Source: Eledone cirrhosa
Taxonomy: Eukaryota; Mollusca; Cephalopoda; Octopoda; Eledonidae
Reading direction: 5' to 3'
Length of the DNA: 64,000 nucleotides
NCBI GenBank assembly: GCA_964016885.1
Contig: OZ024740.1
Location: forward strand, 202,107,196-202,171,195
A program made the translations under genes and the position numbers. The notes under the pieces were generated by a model. The model ran no database searches and was not told where the DNA came from. It saw only the letters and a list, made by a program, of their open reading frames with translations. Position 1 is the stretch's first letter. Each line of letters starts with the position of its first letter. Shown one piece after another: positions 9,514 to 20,603 of this stretch.

Positions 9514-10290
9514 TGGGTCAATACAATAAAGCACCGGTAATGCACTGGGGGTTATTGTTGGCCTTGTGCCAAAAGTAGAAACAATTATTATTATTATTAT
9601 TATTATTTATTATTATTATTGGCAGTATCGGTAGAGGGTCAGACGATATGCTTTGACACATAGAGTTACGGCCCTTGCCATTCTGAGTTCGAATCCTGCC
9701 AAGGTTAACTTTGCCTTTCATCCTTACGGGGTCGATAAAATAAAGTACCAGTAATGCACTGGGTAATTGCTGGCCTTGTGCCAAAAAGTAGAAACAATTA
9801 TTTATTATTATTATTATCATTATTATTAATATTATTATTATTATTAGTAGTAGTAGTAGTAGTAGTATTAGGGTGGTGGATTGGCAGAATTGTTAAAGTG
9901 TTGGATAAAATGCTGTGGCATTTGTTTCGGCTCTTTACGCTCTGAGTTCAATTCCCATCGAGATCAATTTTACTTTTCATCCTTCTGGGATTGGTAAAAT
10001 AAGGTACCAGTTAAGTACTGGGGTCAATATAATCGACTATCCCCTTCCCCCAAATTGCTGGTCTTGTGCCAATTGGTAGTATTGGTAGAGTGTTGGACAA
10101 GATGCTTACTGCATTTAGTTATATCCCTTTACATTCTGAGTTCAAATCGCATCAAGGTCAACTTTACCTTTCATCCTTCCTGGATCGATAAAATAAAGTA
10201 CCAGTAAATGCACTGGGATCGATATAATTGACCCTCCCCCTTCCCTTGATATTGCTGGCCTTGTGCCTAAAGTAGAAACAATTATTATTG
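9514..10290 (+). mobile_element. Chain of four tRNA-derived SINEs
   Basis: A 5'-truncated copy (9514-9590) is followed by copies at 9620-9800, 9869-10063 and 10066-10290. Each full copy has a pol III-like head ('TTGGCAGTATCGGTAGAG' as A-box region, 'GAGTTCAAATC' as B-box), a body 'TTTGCCTTTCATCCTTACGG', the conserved 'GATAAAATAAAGTACCAGTA' and a tail 'GTAGAAACAATTATT'. Each copy sits in the (ATT)n tail of the one before, which suggests repeated insertion into SINE tails. The four differ clearly, so they are not a recent tandem duplication. Confidence 0.85.
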
Positions 10291-10385
10291 GAACAAACTC
10301 CTTACTAAAATACTTCATCTTTGTTATTGAACAATATTATTATTTATTATTGAAACTATTATTTATTATTGAGTAACAAGTTTCT

Positions 10386-10390
10386 CAATA

Positions 10391-10441
<51 letters not shown>
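10386..10441 (+). repeat. (AAT)n microsatellite
   Basis: About 18 AAT triplets follow two partial 'TTATTTATTATTGA' copies. This may be an old SINE tail. Confidence 0.9.
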
Positions 10442-10509
10442 TCTCACTATTATCAATCAGATGTGATTTCTGCAGATTTCTCAGTTAGATAGTTGAATGA
10501 AATATATCA

Positions 10510-11580
10510 CATATATATCTCTTCGCATATATATATATATTACATACACACACACACACATGCACTCACTCACACACGCACGCACACACACACGTGAATA
10601 TATATTTATATATATATATATCAAACTTCGATAGCGTATCATATACTCATACACATATTACATATTTACATCATATTGATATCATTATAACAACACATAC
10701 ATTTGCATAATATTTGAAAATATATTTGTTCTTTAAAAAGCCACCACAATGCTGATTACTATAAATAATAATCAAATAAGTCAGATAAAATATTCCTGGT
10801 GATGGAAAAAAGAGTGTACAGAACTGCCTGTGTAATGGTGAAACATGGTCGTCTGGTATACAACAATTGTATGGTTTATTTCTTGCTGTCAATTCTGTTC
10901 ACATTTTTTTATCTTGAAGGGTGTTTTACTCAACTTATTCAACTGTTACTTGCATTGAGCTGTCTTTTCAAAAAGCAGAATATATTTTTAAAATCTCCTC
11001 AATGTTTCAAAAACGAACCAAAAACTAATGTTTATAATAATATTTATTGATATAAACAATATGTCATATACAGCCACTCACATTTATCAGATATTCAACT
11101 ACATTGGGCAAACCATAAATATATACTACTACATCAAGCAAACCATAAATATATATACTAATGCATCAATACATCAGAGAAAATTGTACATACATATATA
11201 TTCACATTGTATATTCTTTGGTGTATAAATATACACCCTATTACATGTATACATTTTCGTGTTATATCAGGAAAGTGTAGATGTAAAGTTTTTCATTGCA
11301 TTGAATGTATATGAACTTATTCATACAGTATAGCTTAAACACAACAAATGTTTGTGTTTATATACATACATATATATATATACACTATATATGAATATAT
11401 ATATACATACACATACACGCACACACACATATATATATATATACACTTACTCATTCATGTATGCACCAGTTACCAGTTACACATATACAAGTATTATTAT
11501 ATACATATTCATACATATACACAGATGATACATGTGATATATTTTCTTCTCATTAATGTTTCATAAACATATTTCATAAT
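10510..11580. other. AT-rich sequence with TA/CA microsatellites
   Basis: CA and TA runs occur at 10516-10622 and 11360-11450. There is a short duplication of 'GCAAACCATAAATATATA' near 11110 and 11140. Open frames have no recognisable motif, so I call no gene. Confidence 0.6.
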
Positions 11581-12010
11581 AAAAAAACAACAACAACAAG
11601 AAAAGCAAGAGAGATAATTTTATTACCAAAGTTTACGAAGAATTTGGCTTAATTTTATTCCATGTCTTCATTTTCTGTTGGCTAAACATGTGAGCTGATA
11701 TTAGGAGCTGACTTTCTGTGTCTTGATGGAAAATCGGCAAACAGCAGTTGAAAATAGTTGATTGAAGTATATATAAATATAAACACACAAATATGGATTT
11801 GATGACAACCAGAGAACTTGGTGGATAATTCTTGGATATTGGATTCTCTATTCCAAACTGGAAGAATTTACCAGAACTTATGACTTAACTTTATCCAAAA
11901 AAAAAAAAAAGGAAAAGTATGGAAGCAAACAATTTTTTTTTTTTAATACATTCCTAATAAAAATACTTTTTTTTTCAAGCTTGTTGACCAAATACACTTT
12001 ATTGAAAGCA
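11581..12010. other. AT-rich non-coding stretch
   Basis: No gene or clear repeat is seen beyond poly-A and poly-T runs near 11900-11980. Confidence 0.5.
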
Positions 12011-12014
12011 TATA

Positions 12015-12212
12015 TTCATGCACACAAGCACATACACACACTCACATACACACACGCATACACACATATACCCACACATGCACACATACATGCACACGTA
12101 CACACAAGCACACACACACACATGCACACATACACATATGCACACATACACACACACTCACACGTACACATACACACACACACACACAAACACATACATA
12201 TACACACACATA
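12015..12212 (+). repeat. (CA)n-rich microsatellite
   Basis: About 200 bases of interrupted ACACAC/ACATAC are open in several frames, encoding only Thr/His or Cys/Val low-complexity peptides. Confidence 0.9.
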
Positions 12213-12594
12213 TAATTTTGTTATTCTTCAAATGTCACTAATGTATGTAAAATAAAAACATACATACCACATTATTTAATTTTCAAAATATTACACATTG
12301 ACTTTTTTTTTGTTTTCTACAAATGGATTATATTTATTAAATCGAAGTTCTTTGACTTCATTCTGGAAATAATCCTTATCCTCTTACTTGCTTCCTTAAC
12401 CAATAACTACCCCATTCCAAAAGATCTTGCCCTCTGGAGATGTAAGATACATAACACATTTTTACATATTTCGGGGATGAATAACCTTTTTGAAGCAGCA
12501 TTATTTTATCCAGCTACAAAAATCAGGAGAATGGCTGTTGGATAATTCCATTGATTCATTCTACTCAGGATGAAAGTATGTCATGGTAATGTAT

Positions 12595-12700
12595 AGAATT
12601 GAATAACATGTTGGGCTCTAATAACATCCTTAGTAGGCCCAGCATTGACATGAACACCTGTATGACAGCATTTCATTTAGAAATAACAAACCAGTTAGGA
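12595..12700 (+). repeat. Dispersed repeat related to the 18-kb minisatellite
   Basis: 'ATGTTGGGCTCTAATAACAT', a diverged 'CCTTAGTAGGCCCAGCATTG' unit and 'CATTTCATTTAGAAATAA' run in the same order as the flanks of the array at 17971-18776. Only one unit is present here, so this looks like the unexpanded form of the same repeat. Confidence 0.6.
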
Positions 12701-12839
12701 AAGGAAAACATAACAGAGTTATATGTCAAATATATTGCTATTGCTGTGTGATATTTATTCACCTATGATGGTGGTGCCCCAGCATGGCCTCAGTTTGTCA
12801 GCTGGAACAAGGAAAAGATATTGAAGATTAAGAAAAGGA

Positions 12840-13225
12840 AGGAAAACACAGTTGAGGTATGTACCATATGAAACTGCACTAAGTAAACATGCTTGAAAAG
12901 TACAAAACAACAATATGGCTGCATCACACTAAAAATTGAAGTCTTTATTTAAATACCACATGAAACTGCATTAGCAAGACATTCTTGAAAAATACAAAAC
13001 AATATGGCTGCTTCACATTAAAAATTAAAGTCTTTACTTTAACACTGCATGGAACTTCATTAGCTAAAGATTCTTGGAAAATACAAAACAACACTATAAC
13101 TGCATCACATTAAAAATGAAGTCCATATTTAAATACCACATGAAATTTCATTAGCTAAACACTCTTGAGAAGTACAAAACAGCACTATGACTGCATCACA
13201 TTAAAAATTAATGTGATAGTAAAGA
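12840..13225 (+). repeat. Tandem repeat, about 105-bp unit, about 3.5 copies
   Basis: Repeated 'ACCACATGAAACTGCATTAG', 'ATTCTTGAAAAATACAAAAC' and 'GCATCACATTAAAAATTAA' occur about every 105 bases. Divergence between copies is moderate. No coding content is seen. Confidence 0.8.
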
Positions 13226-13700
13226 TACTAAAAACATTTGAATTAACAAACCCACATTTAGAACTTTTCTGCTAAAACATTACAGTGTTAAGAGTTAAGA
13301 AGAGAAGGTAAAACATAAGCAGGGTATATCAGAGACATTGCCAATGCTATGTAACATATGAACAGCTATAATATTGAAAATTAATTCTTAACATCTTGTA
13401 CCACATGAAACCTCATTAACAAGACATGAATATTGATGATTTAATTGATCAACTAATAGCTGATAAGCCTATTTTACATTTGAAAATGTTTGTGATGTAT
13501 GTATGATAATGTTTATTACTAATTGCATTTGATGGTCTGTCCACAAGTAAAGGTACTATAAACATTTGAATTAACACACCAATTTTAAAACATTTTCTAC
13601 CAAATCATTATAAGATATTAAGAATCAAGTAAAAGAATATGTTCAACTCTGAAACTGAAGATTAAGAAAAAGAAAGAAAACGTTCTCAAGTGAGAACCTG
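13226..13700. repeat. Dispersed copies of the 8.6-9.1 kb repeat
   Basis: Two partial copies, near 13210-13290 and 13520-13640, share 'AGTAAAG(A/G)TACTA(A/T)AAACAT' and 'TTTGAATTAACA' with the tandem repeat at 8611-9127. No gene is seen. Confidence 0.6.
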
Positions 13701-13799
13701 GAACCTCAGAGATCGTGGTGTCATATTTTTTAAACTGAAGGACATATCAAAAATGTAACTGTTTGTGATGTTGATGTGCAGTGATGGACCTACATTTTG

Positions 13800-14375
13800 A
13801 TGACCCAGTACCTAAACTGTTACAGGGATCCCTTGAAACTAGTGAGTATAAGGCATCAGTTGCTTCTGAGACCCCTCCATAAATAGAGGCCCTGAAGCTT
13901 GAACTGTTATGGTAACCAGAAAGAATAAGACAACAGTGGCTTCTGAGACCCCTCGAGAGTTACACTCCCTGAAGCTTGAACTGTTTTTAGGGCCCCTTGG
14001 CAACCAGAAAGAATAAGGCAACAGTTGCTTCTGAGACCCCTTCAGTGATAGAGTCCCAGAAGCTTGAACTGTTATGTGGGGCCCTTGGCAACCAGAGAGA
14101 ATAAAATAGCAGTTGCTTCTGAAGCCCCTTCCAAAGATAGAGTCCCTGAATGTTTGAACTGTTTTAAGGGCTCCTTGGCAACCAGAGTGAATAAGGTACC
14201 AGTAGCTTCTGAAACCCTTCAGAGTTCGAGTCCCTGAAACTTGAACTGTTATGAGGCTCCCTTGGCAGCCAAAAAGAATGAGGTACCAGTTGCTTCTGAG
14301 GCCTCTCCAGAGATAGAGTCCCTGAAGTTTGAACTGTTATGAGGGCTCCTCAAGAGATAGAGTCACTGAAGTTTA
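13800..14375 (+). repeat. Tandem repeat, about 85-90 bp unit, about six copies
   Basis: Each unit carries 'GTTGCTTCTGAGACCCCT', 'AGAGTCCCTGAAGCTTGAAC' and 'CCTTGGCAACCAGA(A/G)(A/T)GAAT'. Unit length varies through small indels, so no frame stays open, which argues against a repeat protein. Confidence 0.85.
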
Positions 14376-14670
14376 AACTCCATTAGATTTATAATAGATC
14401 TACCACTGCTGATATGGTTAAAACACTGCTGGAACCTTTAACTTGCTTCTCCTTCTCATAAATTCTCTAAAGAAGATTTGTCTTTATGTTTTTTCTTTCG
14501 TATTTTCTTTTCATTGTGTAATTTTTGTTTAGGAATGATATAACAATGATGGATGTTATTTTCTCAACTGATGCAATAGTTACACTGAATCACTGTCTTA
14601 CACATGTTAATAATTATATCTGCTGCAAATGTTTTTGACACAATTTATGACAATCTTTCTTTATTTATCA
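14376..14670. other. Non-coding stretch before the TA arrays
   Basis: AT-rich unique sequence. Nothing recognisable. Confidence 0.5.
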
Positions 14671-14671
14671 T

Positions 14672-14672
<1 letters not shown>

Positions 14673-14755
<83 letters not shown>

Positions 14756-14885
14756 ATATTATATATATATATATATATCATCATCATCATCATCGTTTAA
14801 CGTCCATATTCCACGCTTGCATGGGTTTGGACGGGCTATATATATATATATATATATATACGTATGATGATGATATATATATATC
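14673..14885. repeat. (TA)n array with an embedded LINE 3' tip
   Basis: More than 100 bases of (TA)n are followed at 14778-14836 by (ATC)n and 'GTTTAACGTCCATATTCCAC', the terminal 58 bases of the RTE-like LINE on the minus strand, then more (TA)n. The LINE piece is too short to code for anything. Confidence 0.8.
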
Positions 14886-14965
14886 AAGTAAAGCAACAGA
14901 GTAAAGGACTCGCGTTAAACCCTGTAATTTAATGAGCTCAAAGGAAATAAGTTTTCCTGGGTTCT

Positions 14966-15395
<430 letters not shown>

Positions 15396-15850
15396 TCGTT
15401 TCTGAATTTGTTTAGCAAGATTCTTTATCTGAAAACGTGTGTTGAAACCGATATTGTTATACTTTGGGAGGGTCATGTTGCCAATAAGAAACACACGCAC
15501 CAGTTGCTTTCACTTCAATTTATTATAATAAATTTATAAATTTAGGAATTTATAAATTTCCGGTTGGTTGGTTGGTTCCACAACCAGATGGTTGTTTATA
15601 TATTGTCAAAGTTCTTTCGTCACACATTCTGTGACCTCTTCAGTGACTGGGGATTCTTTTCTTTGTTTTTGTGCCTCTCCTTTGTTCTGTCCTACGCCAT
15701 CTTGTTTCTGTGTGTTGTGTGCTCAGTCTGCGCATGCGCCACATCCAGGTGTCTGTGTGTGTTTATATTTGTTTATTTATTTGTTTATTTACATGTTACA
15801 GGTTGGTTGTTTGTTCTATGTGCGTGTGTGTTTTCATTTTGTCCTTAATT

Positions 15851-16540
15851 CTAAGTTGTGATGTTGCTGTTCCACTCATGTTTTCTATTTAATTTTGGTT
15901 GTAATTCTTTTATGTTTATTGCCTCTGTGATTTGTCTAAACATTGCGTCTTTTCTGTGTGTAGATTCTATTTTTATTTCTATGTTCTCTAATTTACCCTT
16001 ATGTTCTATTTTAGCATGTTGGTAGAGTACAGATGATTCTTTACTATCTTGAAGGTCTCGCCAGTGTTCATTTATCCGTTCCCCTATGCTACGAGCTGTC
16101 TCACCTATGTACATTATATTTTTGTCTCTACATTGTCCTTCAGTACATCTTATGCTATATACTACATTTCTAGTTTTACAGTTAATATGGGAGCTTAATT
16201 TACAGGTTATACATTTCTTATCTATACAGGGGGGTCTTTGAAAAGGGTATGTCTTGCTAATAAGTGTTTTTACGGAGGTACCTGGTCTTTCTACTATCTT
16301 AATATTGAGTTTATGTTTATCTAGGGCCCTTCTAAATTTGTAAGCTAATTCACCTCTAGGGGTTGTATCGATGAACATTATACTCTGGTATTTATTGCTA
16401 TCATACCATGAGTTTATTCTATTAGCCTTATTCCTAGTTCTTTCTATTCTATTCCAAAATTTGCTCCTATACAAGGGGTAGGTCCCATTTCTGTCATTAT
16501 TTACCATTTTTTCCCATTTGGTTCTGGCTCCTCTATACAC
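15851..16540 (-). pseudogene. Penelope-like GIY-YIG endonuclease domain, 229 aa
   Basis: The motif 'VVYSIRC...IMYIGETARSIGERINEHW' is the GIY-YIG core, here in the YSI/YIG form, with the expected Arg in 'ARSIGERI', the Glu of 'TEAINI' and the Asn of 'PKLNRK'. Upstream lies a Cys-rich linker (CIDKKCITCK...C) as in other Penelope-like elements. The segment is open for 229 residues, but its frame differs from the upstream reverse transcriptase. Confidence 0.8.
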
Positions 16541-16703
16541 TCTGATTTTATCTCTCTGATTGTAACCAGAGAACTGTTGGGGTGTTTACTTGGGTAGTCT
16601 ATAGTAACTCTAATACTCTAGTGGATGAAGTTAGCTATTTGCTGGATGCTTTCCATTGTGTTTTTCTCTAATTCCTGACTGTTCTCTAGTGGGGGTGTTT
16701 TAA

Positions 16704-17297
16704 CTACATGTTTATATCATCAACGTAGCGGGAGTACATTATCAGGGTTAAGGGGTCTTCTAATTGTTCTTTAAGTTTAAGTTTAAGTCTACTGTCCCAC
16801 CATACCATGAATAAGTTAGCTATGTCGCCTGCAATGCTAACACCAATGGCTGCTCCTTCCTCTTGGGCATATGTTTTTCCATTAAATTTGAACATATGTT
16901 CCTTAAGGGTTAATTTTATGCTGGCCCCCACCGCATGTGCAATCATTTTCTTCAGTTCATCGTGGTTTTCAGGTGTCCGTATGGCTCTGGTCCACCCGTT
17001 CCATCTATCTGTGTGGGTTTTCTTGGCCATTGAGGTAATGGTAGGTGGTCTGCCTCTTGCTGGTCTTGTAGGGCACAGGTTGCTAAGGTCATATGTGTCT
17101 AGGTAATTATTACTATAGGTAAGTTTAAGTAGGAGTCCCAGCTCACTGGTATCAATCCCACGGAACTCAACATTGCTCTCACTGATCATTTCTACGCATT
17201 TCTCCACAGCAAAATCCACGTCAATAGATGGATACAGGGACACAACATCCATACTACCTATTATGCAGTTTGTTAGGTCCCTAGATCGGTTACCCAC
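16704..17297 (-). pseudogene. Penelope-like reverse transcriptase fragment, 197 aa
   Basis: It shows 'SMDVVSLYPSID' (motif A), 'EEGAAIGVSIAGDIANLFM' (motif B) and 'YSRYVDDIN' (motif C, catalytic Asp-Asp). It then loses frame. Between 16704 and 16541 a shifted frame continues with one stop, and the expected sequence between the reverse transcriptase and the nuclease linker is shortened, so an internal deletion is likely. The N-terminal part of the protein is absent. Confidence 0.75.
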
Positions 17298-17362
17298 GCC
17301 GATTCTGCTGAGAGTAACCGATCTAGGGACCTAACAAACTGCATAATAGGTAGTATGGATGT
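17245..17362. repeat. Perfect 49-bp inverted repeat with 20-bp loop
   Basis: Arm 17245-17293 is the exact reverse complement of arm 17314-17362, with a 20-base loop at 17294-17313. The left arm is Penelope-like coding sequence ('...TGTTAGGTCCCTAGATCGGT'). The right arm is an inverted duplicate of it at the truncated 5' end. Confidence 0.95.
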
Positions 17363-17960
17363 ATTTTGACTTGACTGAATAATCAGGCTTGTTGATAATT
17401 TTTGGTTTCAGCCTTGTTGTTTCTGCCACAAACCCTGGCACTTCCACCCATGATGTGGAAGAGCAGAAGATATCCAAATAACAGGATTTAACCAGCCAAT
17501 TCCTTTCTGTGTTGGTTGCTGTCAAGACCTCCAATGTCTTGGTCCTTAGACTGCCATTTTCCTGTGCAAAATTAGGTGGAGTGTCTTCCTTCTGAGGAAG
17601 AAGTCCAATGAGATTGAATGACTAAAGCAGTAGATGTCTCTGACTGTCCTCTATGACAATGCTTTCGCTATATTATCCACAAGGCAGAGCTGAGATACAC
17701 CACTTAGCTAAAGGGACACAGAATCTTCCCCTGCTTTCCTCATTCCTCTTTTATCATTGTTATTTTCTCTCTTCTTCTTTATTAGTTTACTCCTTTCTTT
17801 TCTCAATACTTTTATAATCCTATATTTCTCTTCAACCATAAATTTATGTCTTTATTACTGGAGGGAAAAAATAGAGTCCCCAACAATTGTGGAACAAAGT
17901 CAAGATAATAGATGAGGAACAACTCTGGGAGATAAGGTAATTGAAAGAATCAGCTTTTAC
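17363..17960. other. Non-coding stretch between Penelope-like element and minisatellite
   Basis: No gene and no family I recognise. A pyrimidine-rich part lies at about 17730-17830. Confidence 0.5.
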
Positions 17961-17970
17961 GTTGGGCTCT

Positions 17971-18776
17971 GATAACCACATCAATAGGCCTAGTATAGAG
18001 ATAACCACATCAATAGGCCTAGCATAGAGATAACCACATCTATAGGCCTAGTATAGAGATAACCACATCAATAGGCCTAGCATAGATTTAACCACATCTA
18101 TAGGCCTAGTATAGAGATAACCACATCAATAGGCCTAGTATAGATTTAACCACATCAATAGGCCTAGTATAGAGATAACCACATCAATAGGCCTAGCATA
18201 GAGATAACCACATCTATAGGCCTAGTATAGAGATAACCACATCAATAGGCCTAGCATAGATTTAACCACATCTATAGGCCTAGTATAGAGATAACCACAT
18301 CAATAGGCCTAGCATAGATTTAACCACATCTATAGGCCTAGTATAGATATAACCACATCAATAGGCCTAGCATAGAGCCACATCTATAGGCCTAGTATAG
18401 ATTTAACCACATCAATAGGCCTAGCATAGATTTAACCACATCAATAAGCCTAGTATAGAGATAACCACATCAATAGGCCTAGCATAGATTTAACCACATC
18501 TATAGGCCTAGTATAGATATAACCACATCAATAGGCCTAGCATAGATTTAACCACATCAATAGGCCTAGTATAGATATAACCACATCAATAGGCCTAGCA
18601 TAGATTTAACCACATCTATAGGCCTAGTATAGATATAACCACATCTATAGGCCTAGTATAGATATAACCACATCAATAGGCCTAGCATAGAGCCACATCT
18701 ATAGGCCTAGTATAGATATAACCACATCAATAGGCCTAGTATAGGGGTAACCACATCAATAGGCCTAGTATAGATA
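17971..18776 (+). repeat. 29-bp minisatellite, about 28 copies
   Basis: Units read ATAACCACATC(A/T)ATAGG, then CCTAG(T/C)ATAGA. Alternating variants (ATCAATAGG/ATCTATAGG, GTATAG/GCATAG) form higher-order patterns. Several units are shortened to 'CATAGAGCCACATC'. The flanks 'GTTGGGCTCTGATAACCACA' and 'CACATGAGTGTATCTCGTTT' match the single-unit dispersed repeat near 12600, so the array appears to have expanded inside that repeat. Confidence 0.9.
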
Positions 18777-18992
18777 CGAACATCATATGGGATATTTTCA
18801 TTTCCATTTGGCTCTGATAAACACATCAATAGGGCCTGCCATAGATATGAATACCACATGAGTGTATCTCGTTTAGAAAGAAAAAGTATTAACCCTAGAG
18901 CCAGAAAAATAAGTTATACTTAAAGCTCCTAATTTCCAGTCTATATTTGTTCTGTGAAACAATTGATTAGTGACTTTATTAAGTATCAACTG

Positions 18993-19703
18993 TTAACACT
19001 TTTCATACCAACATAAACAAAACCACCCCTGGTTCTATGAAATAAACCACCTCTGGTTCTATGAAATAAATCACCTGGTTCTATGAAATAAAACCACCCC
19101 TGGTTCTATGAAATAAACCACCCCTGGTTCTATGAAATAAACCACCCCTGGTTCTATGAAATAAAACCACCCCTGGTTCTTTGAAATAAACCACCCCTGG
19201 TTCTATGAAATAAACCACCTCTGGTTCTATGAAATAAAACCACCCCTGGTTCTCTGAAATAAACCACCCCTGGTTCTATGAAATAAACCACCTCTGGTTC
19301 TATGAAATAAAACCACCCCTGGTTCTATGAAATAAACCACCCCTGGTTCTATGAAATAAACCACCCCTGGTTCTATGAAATAAAACCACCTCTGGTTCTA
19401 TGAAATAAATCACCCCTGGTTCTATGAAATAAATCACCCCTGGTTCTATGAAATAAATCACCCCTGGTTATATGAAATAAATCACCCCTGGTTCTATGAA
19501 ATAAAACCACTACTGGTTCTACGAAACCACCCACCTTTAACTTAAAATCTTCCAACATGAAATCATATAAGAGCTATTTGTTCAATTATGTTACAAATAC
19601 CATCTTAAGAAAAAAATAATGAAAAATTCTAGTAAATCCTTTCAAATCCTTCATCAATTAATTAGTGTATTTTTCATTACAAATATGACCATAAAAGGGT
19701 TAA
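18993..19703 (+). mobile_element. TTAA MITE family 1 with internal minisatellite
   Basis: Left end TTAACACTTTTCATACCAAC and right end CCATAAAAGGGTTAA, both TTAA-bounded, match the MITE at 6546-6800. Between them the subterminal 'CCCCTGGTTCTATGAAATA' motif, present once in other copies, is expanded about 20-fold (19018-19525). Confidence 0.8.
19018..19525 (+). repeat. 24-25 bp minisatellite inside the MITE, about 20 copies
   Basis: The unit is CCACC(C/T)CTGGTTCTATGAA followed by ATAAA, with units of 24 or 25 bases depending on an extra A. Because units differ in length, no long frame stays open. Confidence 0.9.
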
Positions 19704-19899
19704 GAGTTGTAGATTACTTGGTGGGTATGAGTTCAATTACTGGGTCAGTTAATCTATATTTCTGACACAAATAGAACAAGCAAATAGCAAAAGAAACAAA
19801 GTCTTTCTCATGGGTTTGGAATAAAATTCCAAAGATATTACTGAACATGACAGGCATCTGAAGAAGTCTGGAGGGTACAACAGATTAGGACACTAGTTC

Positions 19900-20058
19900 A
19901 AATACATATATATCTTATATCTTATATCATATATCATATATATATATATATATATATACATAAAGTTTCAGAAGATCCCGTTAAGGGAGAAAGCAGCGAT
20001 TCTTTGCTTAAACTTTAATCTGTTATTTTAATATATATATATATATTAAAAGATTGGA
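19900..20058. repeat. TA-rich block with a short dispersed motif
   Basis: 'AGATCCCGTTAAGGG' and 'GCAGCGATTCTTTGCTTAAA' at 19970-20030 recur at 36180-36285 in inverted form. They are flanked by (TA)n on both sides. Confidence 0.7.
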
Positions 20059-20360
20059 GGCCATAATCAGTTGATTCAGTTTTATTTAAAACTCTGCTAT
20101 ACATATTTCACTGAGGACTATCAGTTATGATACCCTGAACTCCTCAGACAGCAAAACCTACAAAAACTTGAAAACATTAAAAGTTCCTCAAAAAAGAAAA
20201 ATCTAAAAAAAAAATCCAAACAGTTAGGTATGTAACAACAGTTACATGCGATGTACCATTTGAAGTACTCAATGTTGTTACAAGTTCCATCTCGTGTGAG
20301 TTGTATTCCAGAGTTAAGGTGGTGGCTGTAGTGTGCAGAGTGTAAATAGATTTAAAAGAG

Positions 20361-20603
20361 TCAACGTCAGTGTTGCAGCATATGTACAAACTTTATTGAC
20401 ATATTACAATTGTTTTGATATCAATCAGTTCAGGGTACAATCAAGGTGATGGGGACCAACTCATTTTCGACATCTTATTTATATGTGCAAGGACACATGT
20501 TGAAAAAGTCGGGCCCCATCACCTTGATTGTACCCTGAACTGATCGATACCGAATCAGTTGTATTATACCAATAAAGTGTGTACATATGCTGCAACACTG
20601 ACT
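20361..20603. mobile_element. Foldback element, about 95-bp arms
   Basis: The arms share 'GTTGCAGCATATGTACA', 'ACAATTG' and 'GGTACAATCAAGGTGATGGG' as an inverted repeat around a short centre with its own weaker complementarity. No coding capacity is present. It ends beside a (TA)n run at about 20614. Confidence 0.8.

Larger units (their letters stand above)
15540..17362 (-). mobile_element. Penelope-like element (reverse transcriptase + GIY-YIG), 5'-truncated
   Basis: On the minus strand, a reverse-transcriptase segment (17297-16704) is followed by a C-terminal GIY-YIG nuclease segment (16540-15851) and about 300 bases of probable 3' region. Domain order places it among the canonical C-terminal-endonuclease Penelope-like elements, not the permuted type. 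The 5' boundary is a 49-bp palindrome. I cannot assign a named clade. Confidence 0.75.

Noticed and set aside
10799..11050. 83-residue open frame starting MMEKRVYRTACVMVKHG
   Set aside because: It loosely recalled a transposase-like 'VKHG' motif, but no catalytic residues or flanking inverted repeats were found.
17331..17534. 67-residue minus-strand frame upstream of the Penelope-like fragment
   Set aside because: It shows no reverse-transcriptase motif and begins in the inverted duplicate, so it is not the missing N-terminal part.
17971..18776. CRISPR-like array
   Set aside because: Units are directly adjacent with no unique spacers, and the context is eukaryotic. It is a minisatellite.
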